Under the pieces are notes generated by a model that saw only the letters and a list, made by a program, of their open reading frames with translations, made no database searches and was not told where the DNA came from. Below, piece by piece: positions 45,992 to 55,233 of a stretch of 56,539 nucleotides of DNA. Position numbers and translations under genes: made by a program. Numbering within the stretch: position 1 is the first letter of the stretch; each line of letters opens with the position of its first letter. The DNA comes from Lachnospiraceae bacterium (GTDB lineage: Bacteria; Bacillota; Clostridia; Lachnospirales; Lachnospiraceae): positions 1 to 56,539 of the forward strand of contig CAJTCH010000034.1 in assembly GCA_910574715.1 (NCBI GenBank), read 5' to 3'.

Positions 45992-47146
45992 ATGGAAACT
46001 TTAGAATTACCAAAATCATTTGACGAATTTGTTGACGCGAGAAAGGCCGGATTCCTGAAGGTAAAAGAGTATGTCGAGAACGGCGGACATCTGGTAGGAA
46101 TGTTCTGTTCTTACACCCCGTTAGAGCTCTTCGACGCGGCAGGCGTATCCGTTGTGGGACTGTGCGGAACAAGCAACGAGCCGATTGCCGATGCAGAGAA
46201 GGTTCTCCCGAAGAACTTATGTCCGCTTATCAAGTCAAGCTATGGATTCGCTTACACAGAGAAATGCCCGTATACATACTTCTGCGACTTCATCGTAGGA
46301 GAGACCACCTGCGACGGCAAGAAGAAGATGTTCGAGCTTCTCAATGACATTAAGGAGACTTACGTGCTCCACCTTCCTCAGAGCCAGAAGAGAGATTATG
46401 CGAAAGAGATCTGGTATCAGGAAGTGAAGCTTCTCAAAGAATACATGGAAGAGAAATATGGCATTGAGATCACGGACGAGAAATTAAGAGAAGCAGCTCA
46501 TAAGAGAAACGAAATGCGAAAGACACAGATGGAATTATATGCATTACAAGGCGCCGTACCTCCGGCAATGAAGGCAACAGAAGTAATGTCCACACTTGCT
46601 CAGGGAATGTTCAACTTCGGTGTAGATGCACAGCACGCAAGCTATAAGGCCAAATTAGATGCCGCAAAAGAGGCATTGGCGAATGGAGCAAAACCCGTTG
46701 ATGAGAAGGCTAAGAGAATCCTTCTGACAGGCTGCCCGTCGACCGGCGTCATCCAGAAGGTCGGCATGACCATTGAGAATAACGGCGGCGTCATCGTCTG
46801 TCTTGACGACTGCGGCGGCGAGCGGACACAGAAGATGCTCGTCGACGAGAATGCAGACGACATCTTAAGAGCCATATCCGACCGTTATCTTGAGATCCAC
46901 TGTTCCGTTATGACAACGAATGAAGGCCGTGTTGCGAACACGAAGGAAATGTGCCAAAAATATAAAGTCGACGGCGTCATCGAGATGGTACTCCAGGCAT
47001 GCCATACTTTTAACGTGGAAGCTACTCTGATGCAGAATATGTGCGACGACGAGGGCATCCCGTACATGAAACTGGAAACCGATTATTCCACAACAGACAG
47101 CGGACAGATCGAAACAAGACTTGCCGCATTTATCGAAATGTTGTAA
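45992..47146 (+). CDS. 2-hydroxyacyl-CoA dehydratase D-component-like protein
   Basis: A 384-residue member of the HgdB/BcrB/DCCP family: [35 protein letters not shown] and [20 protein letters not shown] carry the conserved Cys ligands for an iron-sulfur cluster. ATG 45992 has GGAGAGG upstream. With the activase gene downstream it resembles the double-cubane-cluster protein pair in many anaerobes, where a low-potential reaction is driven by ATP. The actual substrate is unknown; no CoA transferase lies alongside. Confidence 0.88.
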   Translation: METLELPKSFDEFVDARKAGFLKVKEYVENGGHLVGMFCSYTPLELFDAAGVSVVGLCGTSNEPIADAEKVLPKNLCPLIKSSYGFAYTEKCPYTYFCDFIVGETTCDGKKKMFELLNDIKETYVLHLPQSQKRDYAKEIWYQEVKLLKEYMEEKYGIEITDEKLREAAHKRNEMRKTQMELYALQGAVPPAMKATEVMSTLAQGMFNFGVDAQHASYKAKLDAAKEALANGAKPVDEKAKRILLTGCPSTGVIQKVGMTIENNGGVIVCLDDCGGERTQKMLVDENADDILRAISDRYLEIHCSVMTTNEGRVANTKEMCQKYKVDGVIEMVLQACHTFNVEATLMQNMCDDEGIPYMKLETDYSTTDSGQIETRLAAFIEML

Positions 47147-47167
47147 GATAGTGAATAATAAGATATG

Positions 47168-47201
47168 AAAAGAGCAGGGGGATCATCTCTTGCTCTTTTT
47201 A
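47168..47201 (+). terminator. Hairpin between dehydratase and activase genes
   Basis: AAAAGAGCA (47168-47176) pairs with TGCTCTTTT (47191-47199), followed by TT. It may partly end transcription or lower the amount of activase relative to dehydratase, since the activase is needed only in small amounts. Confidence 0.6.
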
Positions 47202-47213
47202 AAGGAGGATAAA

Positions 47214-47957
47214 ATGTATCAAGTAGGAATAGATATCGGCTCCAGCGCCGCAAAAGCGGCCGTGATCAAAGACAATGAAGTGATCAGAACACTGCTGCTA
47301 GACACCGGATTCAGCAGCCGGAAAGTCGCAGATACGATCTATACTACACTGGAAGCCGAAGGAATCACAAAAGAAAATACAACTTATGTCGCCACCGGTT
47401 ACGGGCGGATATCCGTACCCTATGCCGACAATATCGTAACGGAGATCACCTGCCACGGGAAGGGTTCTCATTTCCTTTTCGGGGAAAACGGCACTGTTAT
47501 TGACATCGGCGGCCAGGACACAAAAGGCATCTCTCTGAAAAACGGGCGCATCATGAAATTTGTCATGAACGATAAATGCTCCGCAGGAACAGGCAAATTC
47601 CTGGAGGTCATGACCAACCGTCTCGGAGTCACACCGGAAGAACTCTCCGCACTTGCGCGAAACGGCAATGAGATCACCATCAGCTCCATGTGCACGGTTT
47701 TCGCCGAATCAGAGGTTATCAGCCTGATCGGAAAAGAGACGCCGAGAGAAGACATTGCATTCGGTGTCATTGAATCTGTCGTCAATAAGGTCGTATCGCT
47801 TCTTGCGCAGGTTCCCAATGACAAATACTTCCTGACCGGCGGATTATGCGAAGATAACTATATCATCGAACGGCTGTCAAAAGCGTTGAACGCACCCGTA
47901 ACAACCACGCCGCTTGCGCGGTATGCGGGAGCGATCGGGGCGGCGCTTGCCTGTTAA
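47214..47957 (+). CDS. 2-hydroxyacyl-CoA dehydratase activase (ASKHA ATPase)
   Basis: A 247-residue ATPase of the acetate/sugar kinase-Hsp70-actin fold: IDIGSSAAKAAVI (phosphate loop), VIDIGGQDTK and GGLCEDNYIIERLS. The two cysteines NDKCSAGTGKF and SSMCTVFAESE bind a [4Fe-4S] cluster shared by the dimer. It feeds electrons to the dehydratase upstream. ATG 47214 is selected for AAAGGAGG six bases upstream. Confidence 0.92.
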   Translation: MYQVGIDIGSSAAKAAVIKDNEVIRTLLLDTGFSSRKVADTIYTTLEAEGITKENTTYVATGYGRISVPYADNIVTEITCHGKGSHFLFGENGTVIDIGGQDTKGISLKNGRIMKFVMNDKCSAGTGKFLEVMTNRLGVTPEELSALARNGNEITISSMCTVFAESEVISLIGKETPREDIAFGVIESVVNKVVSLLAQVPNDKYFLTGGLCEDNYIIERLSKALNAPVTTTPLARYAGAIGAALAC

Positions 47958-47991
47958 GAGATTATCCGCCGGATTATTTGAAGAAATCATC

Positions 47992-48020
47992 TTGACATTT
48001 CCAAATATTTTTCATATCAT
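47992..48020 (+). promoter_or_regulatory. Sigma-A promoter of yitT
   Basis: -35 TTGACA (47992-47997), 17-base spacer, -10 TATCAT (48015-48020). The start near 48027 gives a leader of about 80 nt that contains a full terminator. Confidence 0.7.
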
Positions 48021-48050
48021 AAATACCGTATTAGGTGAAAGCCTTGATCC

Positions 48051-48088
48051 ACGTCTGTTAGGGAAAATCCCTGACAGGCGTATTTTTT
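48051..48088 (+). terminator. Attenuator-like terminator in the yitT leader
   Basis: ACGTCTGTTAGGG (48051-48063) pairs over 13 positions (two wobbles) with CCCTGACAGGCGT (48069-48081), then ATTTTTTA. A small GNRA-type hairpin, AGGTGAAAGCCT (48033-48044), precedes it. Because the promoter lies upstream of it and yitT downstream, it probably controls yitT read-through. Confidence 0.7.
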
Positions 48089-48107
48089 ATGGGAGGAACA
48101 CATTATT

Positions 48108-48998
48108 ATGAACACATTTTTATCACTTATATCTGTAATCATTGGTAATTTCCTGTACGCGCTGACGGTTAAGCTCTTCCTGCTCCCGGCAGGCCTTGTG
48201 ACCGGAGGGACCACCGGAATCGCACTGACCGTCAACTACCTGACAGACCTTCCGATCTCCTGGTTTGTCCTTGCATTCAACATCCTGATGCTGGTCCTTG
48301 GCTTCTTCATCTTGGGGAAAGCCTTCGCCGTCACCACACTTGCCAGCACCTTCTTATATCCGTTGTCGCTGGAACTCCTGGACCGGATTCTGGGAGACTA
48401 TGTACTCACCCAGGATATCCTGCTGTGCACCCTCTTCTCAGGGCTTGGCATCGGAATGGCGCTTGGGATCGTGATCCGTTCCGGCGCTTCTACCGGCGGT
48501 ATGGATATCCCCCCTTTGGTGCTTCGCAAGACCTTGCGGATCCCCGTCTCCGTCAGCATGTACGCATTCGACGTATGTATCCTGCTGTCACAGGCGATCT
48601 TCCGGCCGGCGGAAAATATCCTGTACGGAGTCGTACTGGTATTAGTCTATACGCTTGTGCTGGACAAAATGCTTCTCATGGGCGCGACACGGACAGAAAT
48701 CAAGGTTATCAGCGCAAAATCTGATGAGATCCGAGATGCGATCCTGACACAGATCGACCGGGGAGTGACCATACTGAACGGAGAGAGCGGTTATCTGCAT
48801 AACCCCTCCCCCGTCATCTTAAGCGTCATCTCCAACCGGGAACTGCCGAAGGTAGAAAAAATCATTCACAAAATCGACCCTGAGAGCTTCATAGTGGTCA
48901 GCCGGGTTAGCGAAGTACGCGGGCGCGGCTTCTCCCTCAATAAACGTTATCAGTCCAAAACCTCCGCGGTTAATAACAGGACACAAAATATGTTATAA
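48108..48998 (+). CDS. YitT/DUF2179 family membrane protein
   Basis: A 296-residue protein. The first 200 residues carry five to six membrane helices with the family signature LPAGLVTGGTTGIAL (about 26-40) and SGASTGGMDI. The cytoplasmic end (about 205-285) is a DUF2179 domain (GVTILNGESGYL, SVISNRELPKVEKIIHKIDP). RBS GGGAGG lies nine bases before ATG 48108. Transport is suspected for the family, with no agreed substrate. Preceded by an attenuator-like leader. Confidence 0.88.
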   Translation: MNTFLSLISVIIGNFLYALTVKLFLLPAGLVTGGTTGIALTVNYLTDLPISWFVLAFNILMLVLGFFILGKAFAVTTLASTFLYPLSLELLDRILGDYVLTQDILLCTLFSGLGIGMALGIVIRSGASTGGMDIPPLVLRKTLRIPVSVSMYAFDVCILLSQAIFRPAENILYGVVLVLVYTLVLDKMLLMGATRTEIKVISAKSDEIRDAILTQIDRGVTILNGESGYLHNPSPVILSVISNRELPKVEKIIHKIDPESFIVVSRVSEVRGRGFSLNKRYQSKTSAVNNRTQNML

Positions 48999-49118
48999 TA
49001 CTTGTGTTGTTGGGTGCTTTTCAAGGCATTCCCCCGCCTTAATTTTATTGCCTATCATCCGCACGCATGATATAATGTTTCTGGAAATGGAAGTAGCATC
49101 TACAGCTAAGGAACGGGC

Positions 49119-50009
49119 ATGGAATACTATAAAAGAACCGAAGTAGAGAACAAACTGCATATATCAAACTTTATCAGCTTTCATTATTTTGAATATGTCA
49201 AGGAGTTTGCGGGAATCGGGGAGAGTCATGATTTCTGGGAGATGGTATACATTGATTATGGGAATGTAAAGGTAGTATCAGACGACCGGGAGTTTCTTGT
49301 ATCCTCTGGGGAGGGATTTCTCCATGCGCCGAATGAACTGCACAATATCCTGTCGGCCGGTGATTTTGCCAGCGCTTTTATCATAAGCTTCGACTGTGAC
49401 TGTGCAGAACTGTCAGACATCCAGAGCAAGATCCTTAAGTTTTACGGCGAAGAATCCCAGATCGTGAAGAAGCTCTACGCGGTAGGCCAGACAGTTTTTG
49501 AAGAACCGTATGACATCTTTTCCCAGCAAAAGCTGATACCAAAGAGCGATATGCCGTACGGCGGATTGCAGGAATTAAAGAATCTGACGGAGATGCTGCT
49601 GCTAATCTTAATAAGGAACAGCTCCGTCAAAGGAGACGTCCGGGAGAAGTATCTGAGCAAAGATTTTGCCAATGAACGCATGATCGTCGATAAAGTAATC
49701 CGTATTATTCTATCATCAATCTACAAGAAGACGACACTTGATAATATATGCAGCCAACTGTCCTTTTCGAAAAGTTATATCCTTAAGGTATTCAAGAAGC
49801 AGATGGGCTGCAGCGTAATGGAATATTATAATCAGATGAAGATCAAAGAAGCCAAGCGGCTCATCAGCGAGGAACAATATACCTATACCCAGATAGCAAG
49901 ACTTCTGCATTTCAGTTCCGTACATCACTTTTCCAGCAGTTTTAAGCAGATCACGAACATGACGCCGAGCGGCTACCAAAAATCTGTTAAAAACCGCTCA
50001 GTAATATAG
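49119..50009 (+). CDS. AraC-family transcriptional regulator
   Basis: A 296-residue protein. A cupin-like sensor domain (about 15-100, GESHDFWEMVYIDYGNVKVV) leads into the AraC-type double HTH (about 195-292), including TLDNICSQLSFSKSYILKVF and ARLLHFSSVHHFSSSFKQIT. Located next to and in the same direction as the sugar importer operon, which it most likely activates. RBS AAGGAACGG is weak but present. A terminator follows it. Confidence 0.9.
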   Translation: MEYYKRTEVENKLHISNFISFHYFEYVKEFAGIGESHDFWEMVYIDYGNVKVVSDDREFLVSSGEGFLHAPNELHNILSAGDFASAFIISFDCDCAELSDIQSKILKFYGEESQIVKKLYAVGQTVFEEPYDIFSQQKLIPKSDMPYGGLQELKNLTEMLLLILIRNSSVKGDVREKYLSKDFANERMIVDKVIRIILSSIYKKTTLDNICSQLSFSKSYILKVFKKQMGCSVMEYYNQMKIKEAKRLISEEQYTYTQIARLLHFSSVHHFSSSFKQITNMTPSGYQKSVKNRSVI

Positions 50010-50017
50010 TTTTCGCC

Positions 50018-50057
50018 AACTGTTTTTGTCAAAAATTATGACAGAAACAGTTTTTTT
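50018..50057 (+). terminator. Terminator after the AraC gene
   Basis: AACTGTTTTTGTCA pairs with TGACAGAAACAGTT around an AT loop, followed by TTTTT. It separates the regulator from the importer operon. Confidence 0.75.
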
Positions 50058-50154
50058 ATGCGCGCTATTTGTTAAATATATAACATTTTCCAATAAGAAA
50101 GGAGAATATTTTGTAAAATTTAAATAATAATCAATAAATACAAAAAATTCAAAA

Positions 50155-50187
50155 ACTTATATAATAAAAACATAAGTTATGCATAAC
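50155..50187 (+). promoter_or_regulatory. Promoter/operator of the importer operon
   Basis: A -10 TATAAT (50160-50165) lies within an inverted repeat AACTTAT / ATAAGTT, and the perfect 12-base palindrome GTTATGCATAAC (50176-50187) lies at the expected start point. Likely a regulator site. No good -35 is seen, fitting activator dependence. Confidence 0.45.
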
Positions 50188-50228
50188 AGGTAGAATAATA
50201 ATCAAAAAGTAAGAAACGGAGGAAAAGT

Positions 50229-51635
50229 ATGAAAAAAAGAACGAAAAAATTGTTATCTGTTGGTCTTATCGGGGTTATGACACTGAGCCTTGCCGCATGC
50301 GGTAATAAAAACGAAACCAAAGATACAAAATCCGAAGGCAGCGGCGGACTGAATTTTACCTCAGAGGAGACGGCGACCTTAGAAGACTGGGGCGCGGCTG
50401 TAAAGAAGAATTTCGACGGCACAGAGATCACGGTAGCCATGGCTTCACATCCGTCTACAGACGCTTTTAAAAAGATGGAAAAGGAATTCACTGATCTCAC
50501 AGGTATTAAGGTTGTGTGGGATATCGTAGAGGAGACGAACCTTAAGAACAAGCAGCTCTTAGACGCACAGGGCGCGGGAAGCTATGACGTCTTCATGGTT
50601 GACGCTTTCTGGATGAGCGAATATGCGTCAAAGAACGTCCTCGTTCCGATCAGCGATTACGCCGAGAACGAAGCAAAGACACCGGAATGGTTCGATTACG
50701 AAGACATTATGCCGGCATACCGGAACGGTATCGCAGGCGCTAACGATGTAAATTATGGAATTCCGACCGCGGGCGAGACCCGATTTATCGCATACAGAAC
50801 CGATCTCTTTGAGAAATATTCTAAAAAAGCGCCTGAGACGATGGATGAGTTCTTAGAACTTGCGCAGTTCTTCAATAAGAAGGAGGACGGGCTGTACGGC
50901 GTGAGCATGAGAGCACAGAGAGGGATTCATTTTGCATCAGGCTGGATGAGCTTGATGTACAACTTCGGCGGGGGATTCTTAGACCAGGAAACCATCGGAT
51001 CCGATGACGAGGTCGTGACCTGCACAACAGACGAGACAAAGGAGTCTCTGACATATTTCGTAGATCTGCTGAAATGCGCGCCTCCAGATGTAGGCTCCTA
51101 CACACACGAGGAAGCGTTGGGCGCATTTATCTCAGGAAAGACGGCAATGTGGTTAGACGCTACGGCGCTTGCAGGTCAGATCACAGATCCCGAGTCTTCA
51201 ACGGTTGCCGACAAGGTTGCATTCGTTCCGACGCCGACCGGACCGGCCGGAGACGGCGCCGCGCTTGCGGGCTGGAATCTTGCGATCCCGGAATCCTCTA
51301 AGAATAAAGACGCCGCATGGGCTTTTATTTCCTACATGGCAAGCAAGGAAAAGGTGACCGAATATGTAGAAAACGGCGGAGTGGCCACAAGGGCGTCAGC
51401 GTTCGACAACGCCGAACTCCAGGAGGCCAATCCTTCCTACGAGGCTCAGAAGCTTGCGCTTGAATCTGCAAACGGCCTTGTAGAAAAGGGACTGTCCTGG
51501 ATTCCGCAGCATGATTCTATCAACCAGATCCTTGACATTGCAGGCGGTTACGGAAGCTCTGCGCTGACAGGAGACACAACGCCCGACCAGGCGTGCGAGG
51601 ATATGCAGAAGGATATCGAGGACTTGATCAAGTAA
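50229..51635 (+). CDS. Sugar ABC importer substrate-binding lipoprotein
   Basis: A 468-residue CUT1 binding protein. Signal peptide with lipobox LAACGNK (Cys at about 25), then FDGTEITVAMASHPSTDAF, YDVFMVDAFWMSEY and GGFLDQETIGSDDE. RBS GGAGG lies 8 bases upstream. It heads an operon with two permeases and a Gfo/Idh oxidoreductase. The ligand may be a polyol or uncommon sugar that the oxidoreductase then converts; inference. Confidence 0.9.
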   Translation: MKKRTKKLLSVGLIGVMTLSLAACGNKNETKDTKSEGSGGLNFTSEETATLEDWGAAVKKNFDGTEITVAMASHPSTDAFKKMEKEFTDLTGIKVVWDIVEETNLKNKQLLDAQGAGSYDVFMVDAFWMSEYASKNVLVPISDYAENEAKTPEWFDYEDIMPAYRNGIAGANDVNYGIPTAGETRFIAYRTDLFEKYSKKAPETMDEFLELAQFFNKKEDGLYGVSMRAQRGIHFASGWMSLMYNFGGGFLDQETIGSDDEVVTCTTDETKESLTYFVDLLKCAPPDVGSYTHEEALGAFISGKTAMWLDATALAGQITDPESSTVADKVAFVPTPTGPAGDGAALAGWNLAIPESSKNKDAAWAFISYMASKEKVTEYVENGGVATRASAFDNAELQEANPSYEAQKLALESANGLVEKGLSWIPQHDSINQILDIAGGYGSSALTGDTTPDQACEDMQKDIEDLIK

Positions 51636-51650
51636 AGGATGGGACAGGTT

Positions 51651-52532
51651 ATGCGAAGGAAAGAGAAAGAATATTTAAAATACATTGCGCCTGCAATGGT
51701 GACGATGATCGTGCTTTCCGTAGTACCGACCATATTTCTGACAATCATCAGTTTTACAAATTACCAGTTAGGCTGGGATTTTTCAAAAATAGAATTCGTA
51801 GGAATCGAGAATTTTGTAAGGCTGTTTTCCGGCGCGGACAGGGATTTCTGGCACTCGGTATTTATCAGCCTGGCTTTCATGGTCCTTGCCACGGCAATTG
51901 AATTAACGCTTGGATTCCTGATAGGTCTATGCTTAAACTCTTCGGAGTTTAAGCTGAAGCCTCTCGTGATCGGTATTATGATCATTCCGCTTGTCATCAC
52001 ACCGTCGATCGCGGCGCAGATGTGGAAGCTGATGCTGAATTCCGAATATGGTATCGTAAATCATTTTCTGACTGCGCTGTTTGGACTGAAAATAACCTGG
52101 CTCTCTGAAAAGATGGCATTCTGGTCGATCCTTATGGTGGATGTGTGGCAGTATACGCCGTTTGTCACGCTGATCGTGTACGCAGGACTGCGCTCCGTAC
52201 CGGATGAGCCTTATGAATCTGCAGCCATCGACGGCGCCACAAAGATTCAGGAGTTATTATATATCACCATTCCTATGATCAAGAAGCTGGTGTATCTGAC
52301 ACTTTTATTCCGGGTAATTGATTGTCTGAAACTGTTTGACATTGCATACGTTCTGACACAAGGCGGGCCGGGAACCGCTACGGAGTTCTTAAGCCTTCAT
52401 ATATTCCGTATGGCAAACGCGCAAAACGGTCTGATAGGAAGAGCGGCTGCGATCGCGTTGGTGCTGCTTGTCCTGACAACATGCGTCAGCAAATTTCTGA
52501 TCAAGAAAATGCGAAAGGAGGAGACGGCGTAA
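51651..52532 (+). CDS. Sugar ABC importer permease (MalF type)
   Basis: A 293-residue permease with six helices and EAA loop YESAAIDGATKIQELLYITI (about 190-209), then TQGGPGTATEFLSLHIF. Two starts are possible: ATG 51651 is preferred as it leaves room for an upstream G-rich site; ATG 51639 is immediately after AAAGG. It ends where the next permease begins. Confidence 0.9.
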   Translation: MRRKEKEYLKYIAPAMVTMIVLSVVPTIFLTIISFTNYQLGWDFSKIEFVGIENFVRLFSGADRDFWHSVFISLAFMVLATAIELTLGFLIGLCLNSSEFKLKPLVIGIMIIPLVITPSIAAQMWKLMLNSEYGIVNHFLTALFGLKITWLSEKMAFWSILMVDVWQYTPFVTLIVYAGLRSVPDEPYESAAIDGATKIQELLYITIPMIKKLVYLTLLFRVIDCLKLFDIAYVLTQGGPGTATEFLSLHIFRMANAQNGLIGRAAAIALVLLVLTTCVSKFLIKKMRKEETA

Positions 52533-53363
52533 ATGAGCAGAAAGGGAAAACGAAGAATGATCAGTCTGATCCGGGGAATATTTCTGCTGCTGGTATGTAT
52601 CGCCTGCTTATTTCCTTTTATATGGATGATCATGGTAAGCCTGCGTAACAGGGTGGATATTCTCGACCCGTCAAAGATATTCGTAACGCCGACCTTAAAG
52701 AATTACCAGTCGATCATAGAAGAAAGCAATATCTTAGACTTTTTTAAGAACAGTTTTATCATTGCGGTGATATCGACGCTGATCTCACTGGCGATCGGCA
52801 GCTTCGCGGCGTATGGCTTTGCAAGATACAGTTGGAAAACACGGGAGGACAGAGCATTCTGGGTACTCAGCCAGAAATTCCTGCCGCCGATGGCCGTCGT
52901 GATTCCCTACTTCATGATGGCGTCCATATTCGGCCTTCTGGATACAAGGCTGGTGCTGATCATCTGTTATACCACCTTCAATATCCCGTTTACGATCTGG
53001 ATGATGCGCGGCTTCATTGAGGATATGCCTATCGAACTGGAAGAGGCTGGCTGGGTGGACGGCTGCTCGAGACTGACAGGAATCATCAAAATCCTCCTGC
53101 CGCTCATCACGCCCGGACTTGTGGCGACGTCGATCTTCTGCGTCATCAACTCCTGGAATGAATTTGTATTTGCTAATTTCTTAACCAGCATTCAGGCGAA
53201 GACGATACCCACATCGGTAATGATGTATTTGTCCGTATCCGGGGTAAAATGGGGCGAAATGGCGGCAACGGGGGTAATGGCCGTTCTGCCGGTATTAATT
53301 TTTGCAATAATTGTACAGAAACATATGATCCGAGGTCTGACATTTGGTTCTGTAAAAGGATAA
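52533..53363 (+). CDS. Sugar ABC importer permease (MalG type)
   Basis: A 276-residue protein with six helices, the EAA loop EEAGWVDGCSRLTGIIKILL (about 168-187) and the usual C-terminal GLTFGSVKG. The start codon follows the previous stop directly, with GGAGGAG just upstream. No ATPase gene is found in the operon, as with the fructan importer, pointing to a shared MsmK-like ATPase. Confidence 0.92.
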   Translation: MSRKGKRRMISLIRGIFLLLVCIACLFPFIWMIMVSLRNRVDILDPSKIFVTPTLKNYQSIIEESNILDFFKNSFIIAVISTLISLAIGSFAAYGFARYSWKTREDRAFWVLSQKFLPPMAVVIPYFMMASIFGLLDTRLVLIICYTTFNIPFTIWMMRGFIEDMPIELEEAGWVDGCSRLTGIIKILLPLITPGLVATSIFCVINSWNEFVFANFLTSIQAKTIPTSVMMYLSVSGVKWGEMAATGVMAVLPVLIFAIIVQKHMIRGLTFGSVKG

Positions 53364-53389
53364 TAACAATCAATTTAGGGGGAATAACA

Positions 53390-54418
53390 ATGAGTTCAAG
53401 AATTAAAATGGCAATTGTAGGCGCCGGGATCTGGGGTGAAAACCATGCCCGGATCTATCAGGAACATCCTCTTGCGGAGGTAAATGCCGTCTGCGATATG
53501 AACCGCAGCAAAGCGGAAGCGCTGGCGGCAAAGCTTGGGATCAAAGAAGTATATGATGATTACAACGAGATGTTTAAAAAGGCAGACTGCGACGCCGTTG
53601 CAATCGTAACACCTGATTTCGCACATGCGGACATCGCAGAGGCGGCGGCCGAACATAAAAAGAATATGCTGATCGAAAAACCTCTCGCTACAACGAGGGA
53701 GGATGTATACCGTATTGTAAATGCAGTGGAAAAGAATCACGTGCGTGCCATGGTAGACCTGCACAACCGCTGGAGCCCTCCGTTCCATGCGGCCCATGAG
53801 GCTGTAGACCGGGGTGAGCTTGGCAATATCTACAGCGCGTATATGAGATTAAACGATATTAAATGGGTCGCTACAGATATGCTTCCCTGGGCGTCAAGAT
53901 CTTCTATCCTGTGGTTCTTGGGGAGCCACAGCCTGGATACCCTGCGCTGGTTCTTCCATGATGAAGTAAAACGCGTATACAGCGTAAGCCGTGAAGGAGT
54001 ATTGAAGGGACAGGGCGTAGACACGGTCGATGAATACCTGACGACCATCGAGTTCTGCAACGGCGGAATCGCTCAGATGGAGAACGGCTGGATCACGCCG
54101 AACGCGAATCCCTGTGTAAATGATATTAAATTCAACGTGATCGGCGACAAAGGCATGATCAGTATCGACGCAAGCAACCATAATATGATACAGCAGTACA
54201 CGGACGATAAGGTAATCGTACCGGATGTCATCGTACAGAATAAGATCTTCGGAAAGCATCATGGATTCGCCTTCCAGAGCATCAGCGGATTCGTAGACTG
54301 TCTTCTGTCAGGAAAGGAATTCCCGGTAACGCTGAAGGATTCGGCTAATACCGTACTCGCAATACTTGCGATAATGGAATCGGCAAAAACGCGGATGCCG
54401 GTGGAAGTAGACTATTAA
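53390..54418 (+). CDS. Gfo/Idh/MocA-family oxidoreductase
   Basis: A 342-residue NAD(P)-dependent dehydrogenase: Rossmann start KMAIVGAGIWGENHARIYQE, then DAVAIVTPDFAHADIAEAAA, IEKPLATTREDV (the EKP motif) and HNRWSPPFH as the substrate domain begins. ATG 53390 is chosen for GGGGGAA nine bases upstream. Most likely oxidises or epimerises the sugar or inositol-like substrate imported by the transporter. Terminator at 54442 follows. Confidence 0.9.
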   Translation: MSSRIKMAIVGAGIWGENHARIYQEHPLAEVNAVCDMNRSKAEALAAKLGIKEVYDDYNEMFKKADCDAVAIVTPDFAHADIAEAAAEHKKNMLIEKPLATTREDVYRIVNAVEKNHVRAMVDLHNRWSPPFHAAHEAVDRGELGNIYSAYMRLNDIKWVATDMLPWASRSSILWFLGSHSLDTLRWFFHDEVKRVYSVSREGVLKGQGVDTVDEYLTTIEFCNGGIAQMENGWITPNANPCVNDIKFNVIGDKGMISIDASNHNMIQQYTDDKVIVPDVIVQNKIFGKHHGFAFQSISGFVDCLLSGKEFPVTLKDSANTVLAILAIMESAKTRMPVEVDY

Positions 54419-54441
54419 CCGCCATATAAAGCAATACTCAC

Positions 54442-54471
54442 AGCGGACAAGGACCGGTTTCCTTGTCCGCT
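54442..54471 (+). terminator. Terminator of the importer operon
   Basis: AGCGGACAAGGA (54442-54453) pairs perfectly with TCCTTGTCCGCT (54460-54471) across a six-base loop; the T-tract is poor, so it may serve both directions. Confidence 0.65.
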
Positions 54472-54590
54472 TAACTTCCCTGCCTTGATTCCTTCTTCCA
54501 GGTGTACCCCTGCCCATATACAGTCTGAATATAGGAATATGCATCCCTCTTATCCTCTAACTTGCTCCGCAGCCGGTCATCTTATACAAT
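54471..54590 (-). pseudogene. C-terminal relic of an OmpR-type response regulator
   Basis: The minus strand reads DDRLRSKLEDKRDAYSYIQT and VYGQGYTWKKESRQGS before TAA 54471. This is the end of a winged-helix DNA-binding domain (RLRSKLE... IQTVYGQGY). A stop codon lies six codons earlier in frame, and no receiver domain is present. The remaining sequence to 54813 holds no gene. Confidence 0.6.
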
Positions 54591-54813
54591 CTGAATTCTC
54601 ATATCCCGTCTCCTTATCTTGTTTCCTTATCCAATCTCCCTATCCCTGCTCATCCGTCCTGTGATACCTGCTCCTGCGTGGGGCGGGCTGCCGTCCGATA
54701 ACATAATTATAGAAAATATATGCTTTTTCCACAAGGATAACACGTAAGATAACACACAAAATACGCCGGAAAATACTTCTTCCAAATTTTTTCAAAAAAA
54801 TTAAAAAAAGGGG

Positions 54814-54841
54814 TTGATTTTTGTAGAAAAGCTGTTATAAT
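54814..54841 (+). promoter_or_regulatory. Promoter of the tRNA pair
   Basis: -35-like TTGATT (54814-54819) and -10 TATAAT (54836-54841), spacing 16, preceded by an A/T-rich stretch suited to an UP element. Confidence 0.6.
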
Positions 54842-54863
54842 ATAATTTGTTCGCTAGAGATGA

Positions 54864-54935
54864 TGCGGAATGGTGTAATTGGCAGCACAGCAGACTCTGA
54901 CTCTGTTAGTAGGGGTTCAAGTCCCTTTTCCGTAG
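54864..54935 (+). tRNA. tRNA-Gln (CTG)
   Basis: A 72-base cloverleaf: acceptor TGCGGAA / TTCCGTA, D-arm GGTGTAATTGGCAGC, anticodon loop CTCTGAC between GCAGA and TCTGT (anticodon CTG, reads CAG), T-arm AGGGGTTCAAGTCCCTT. CCA is not encoded. Confidence 0.93.
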
Positions 54936-54990
54936 TTCCTTGGCAGGGGCGCTGGGTATCTTGGTGAACAGGATATCCAGTCATATTTAT

Positions 54991-55064
<74 letters not shown>

Positions 55065-55080
55065 CTTTTGGGTGGAACAT

Positions 55081-55117
55081 CTCAAAGCCTTATAATTTCT
55101 GGCTTTGAGGTGTTTTT
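55081..55117 (+). terminator. Terminator of the tRNA operon
   Basis: CTCAAAGCC pairs perfectly with GGCTTTGAG around an 11-base loop, followed by GTGTTTTTA. It lies 17 bases after tRNA-Pro. Confidence 0.85.
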
Positions 55118-55233
55118 ATATTTTCAAAGTATATCCGAAAATTCTCTAAAATCTTCTATATTTTATCCGGTACTAAAAATGTTACTAAAAATCACTCGGC
55201 AAGCAATCTACCGGATGATTTGCCCGCAAGCCC

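Noticed and set aside
54936..54990. Third tRNA between tRNA-Gln and tRNA-Pro
   Set aside because: The spacer has a small hairpin (CTGGGTATC / GGATATCCAG) but no cloverleaf or T-loop.
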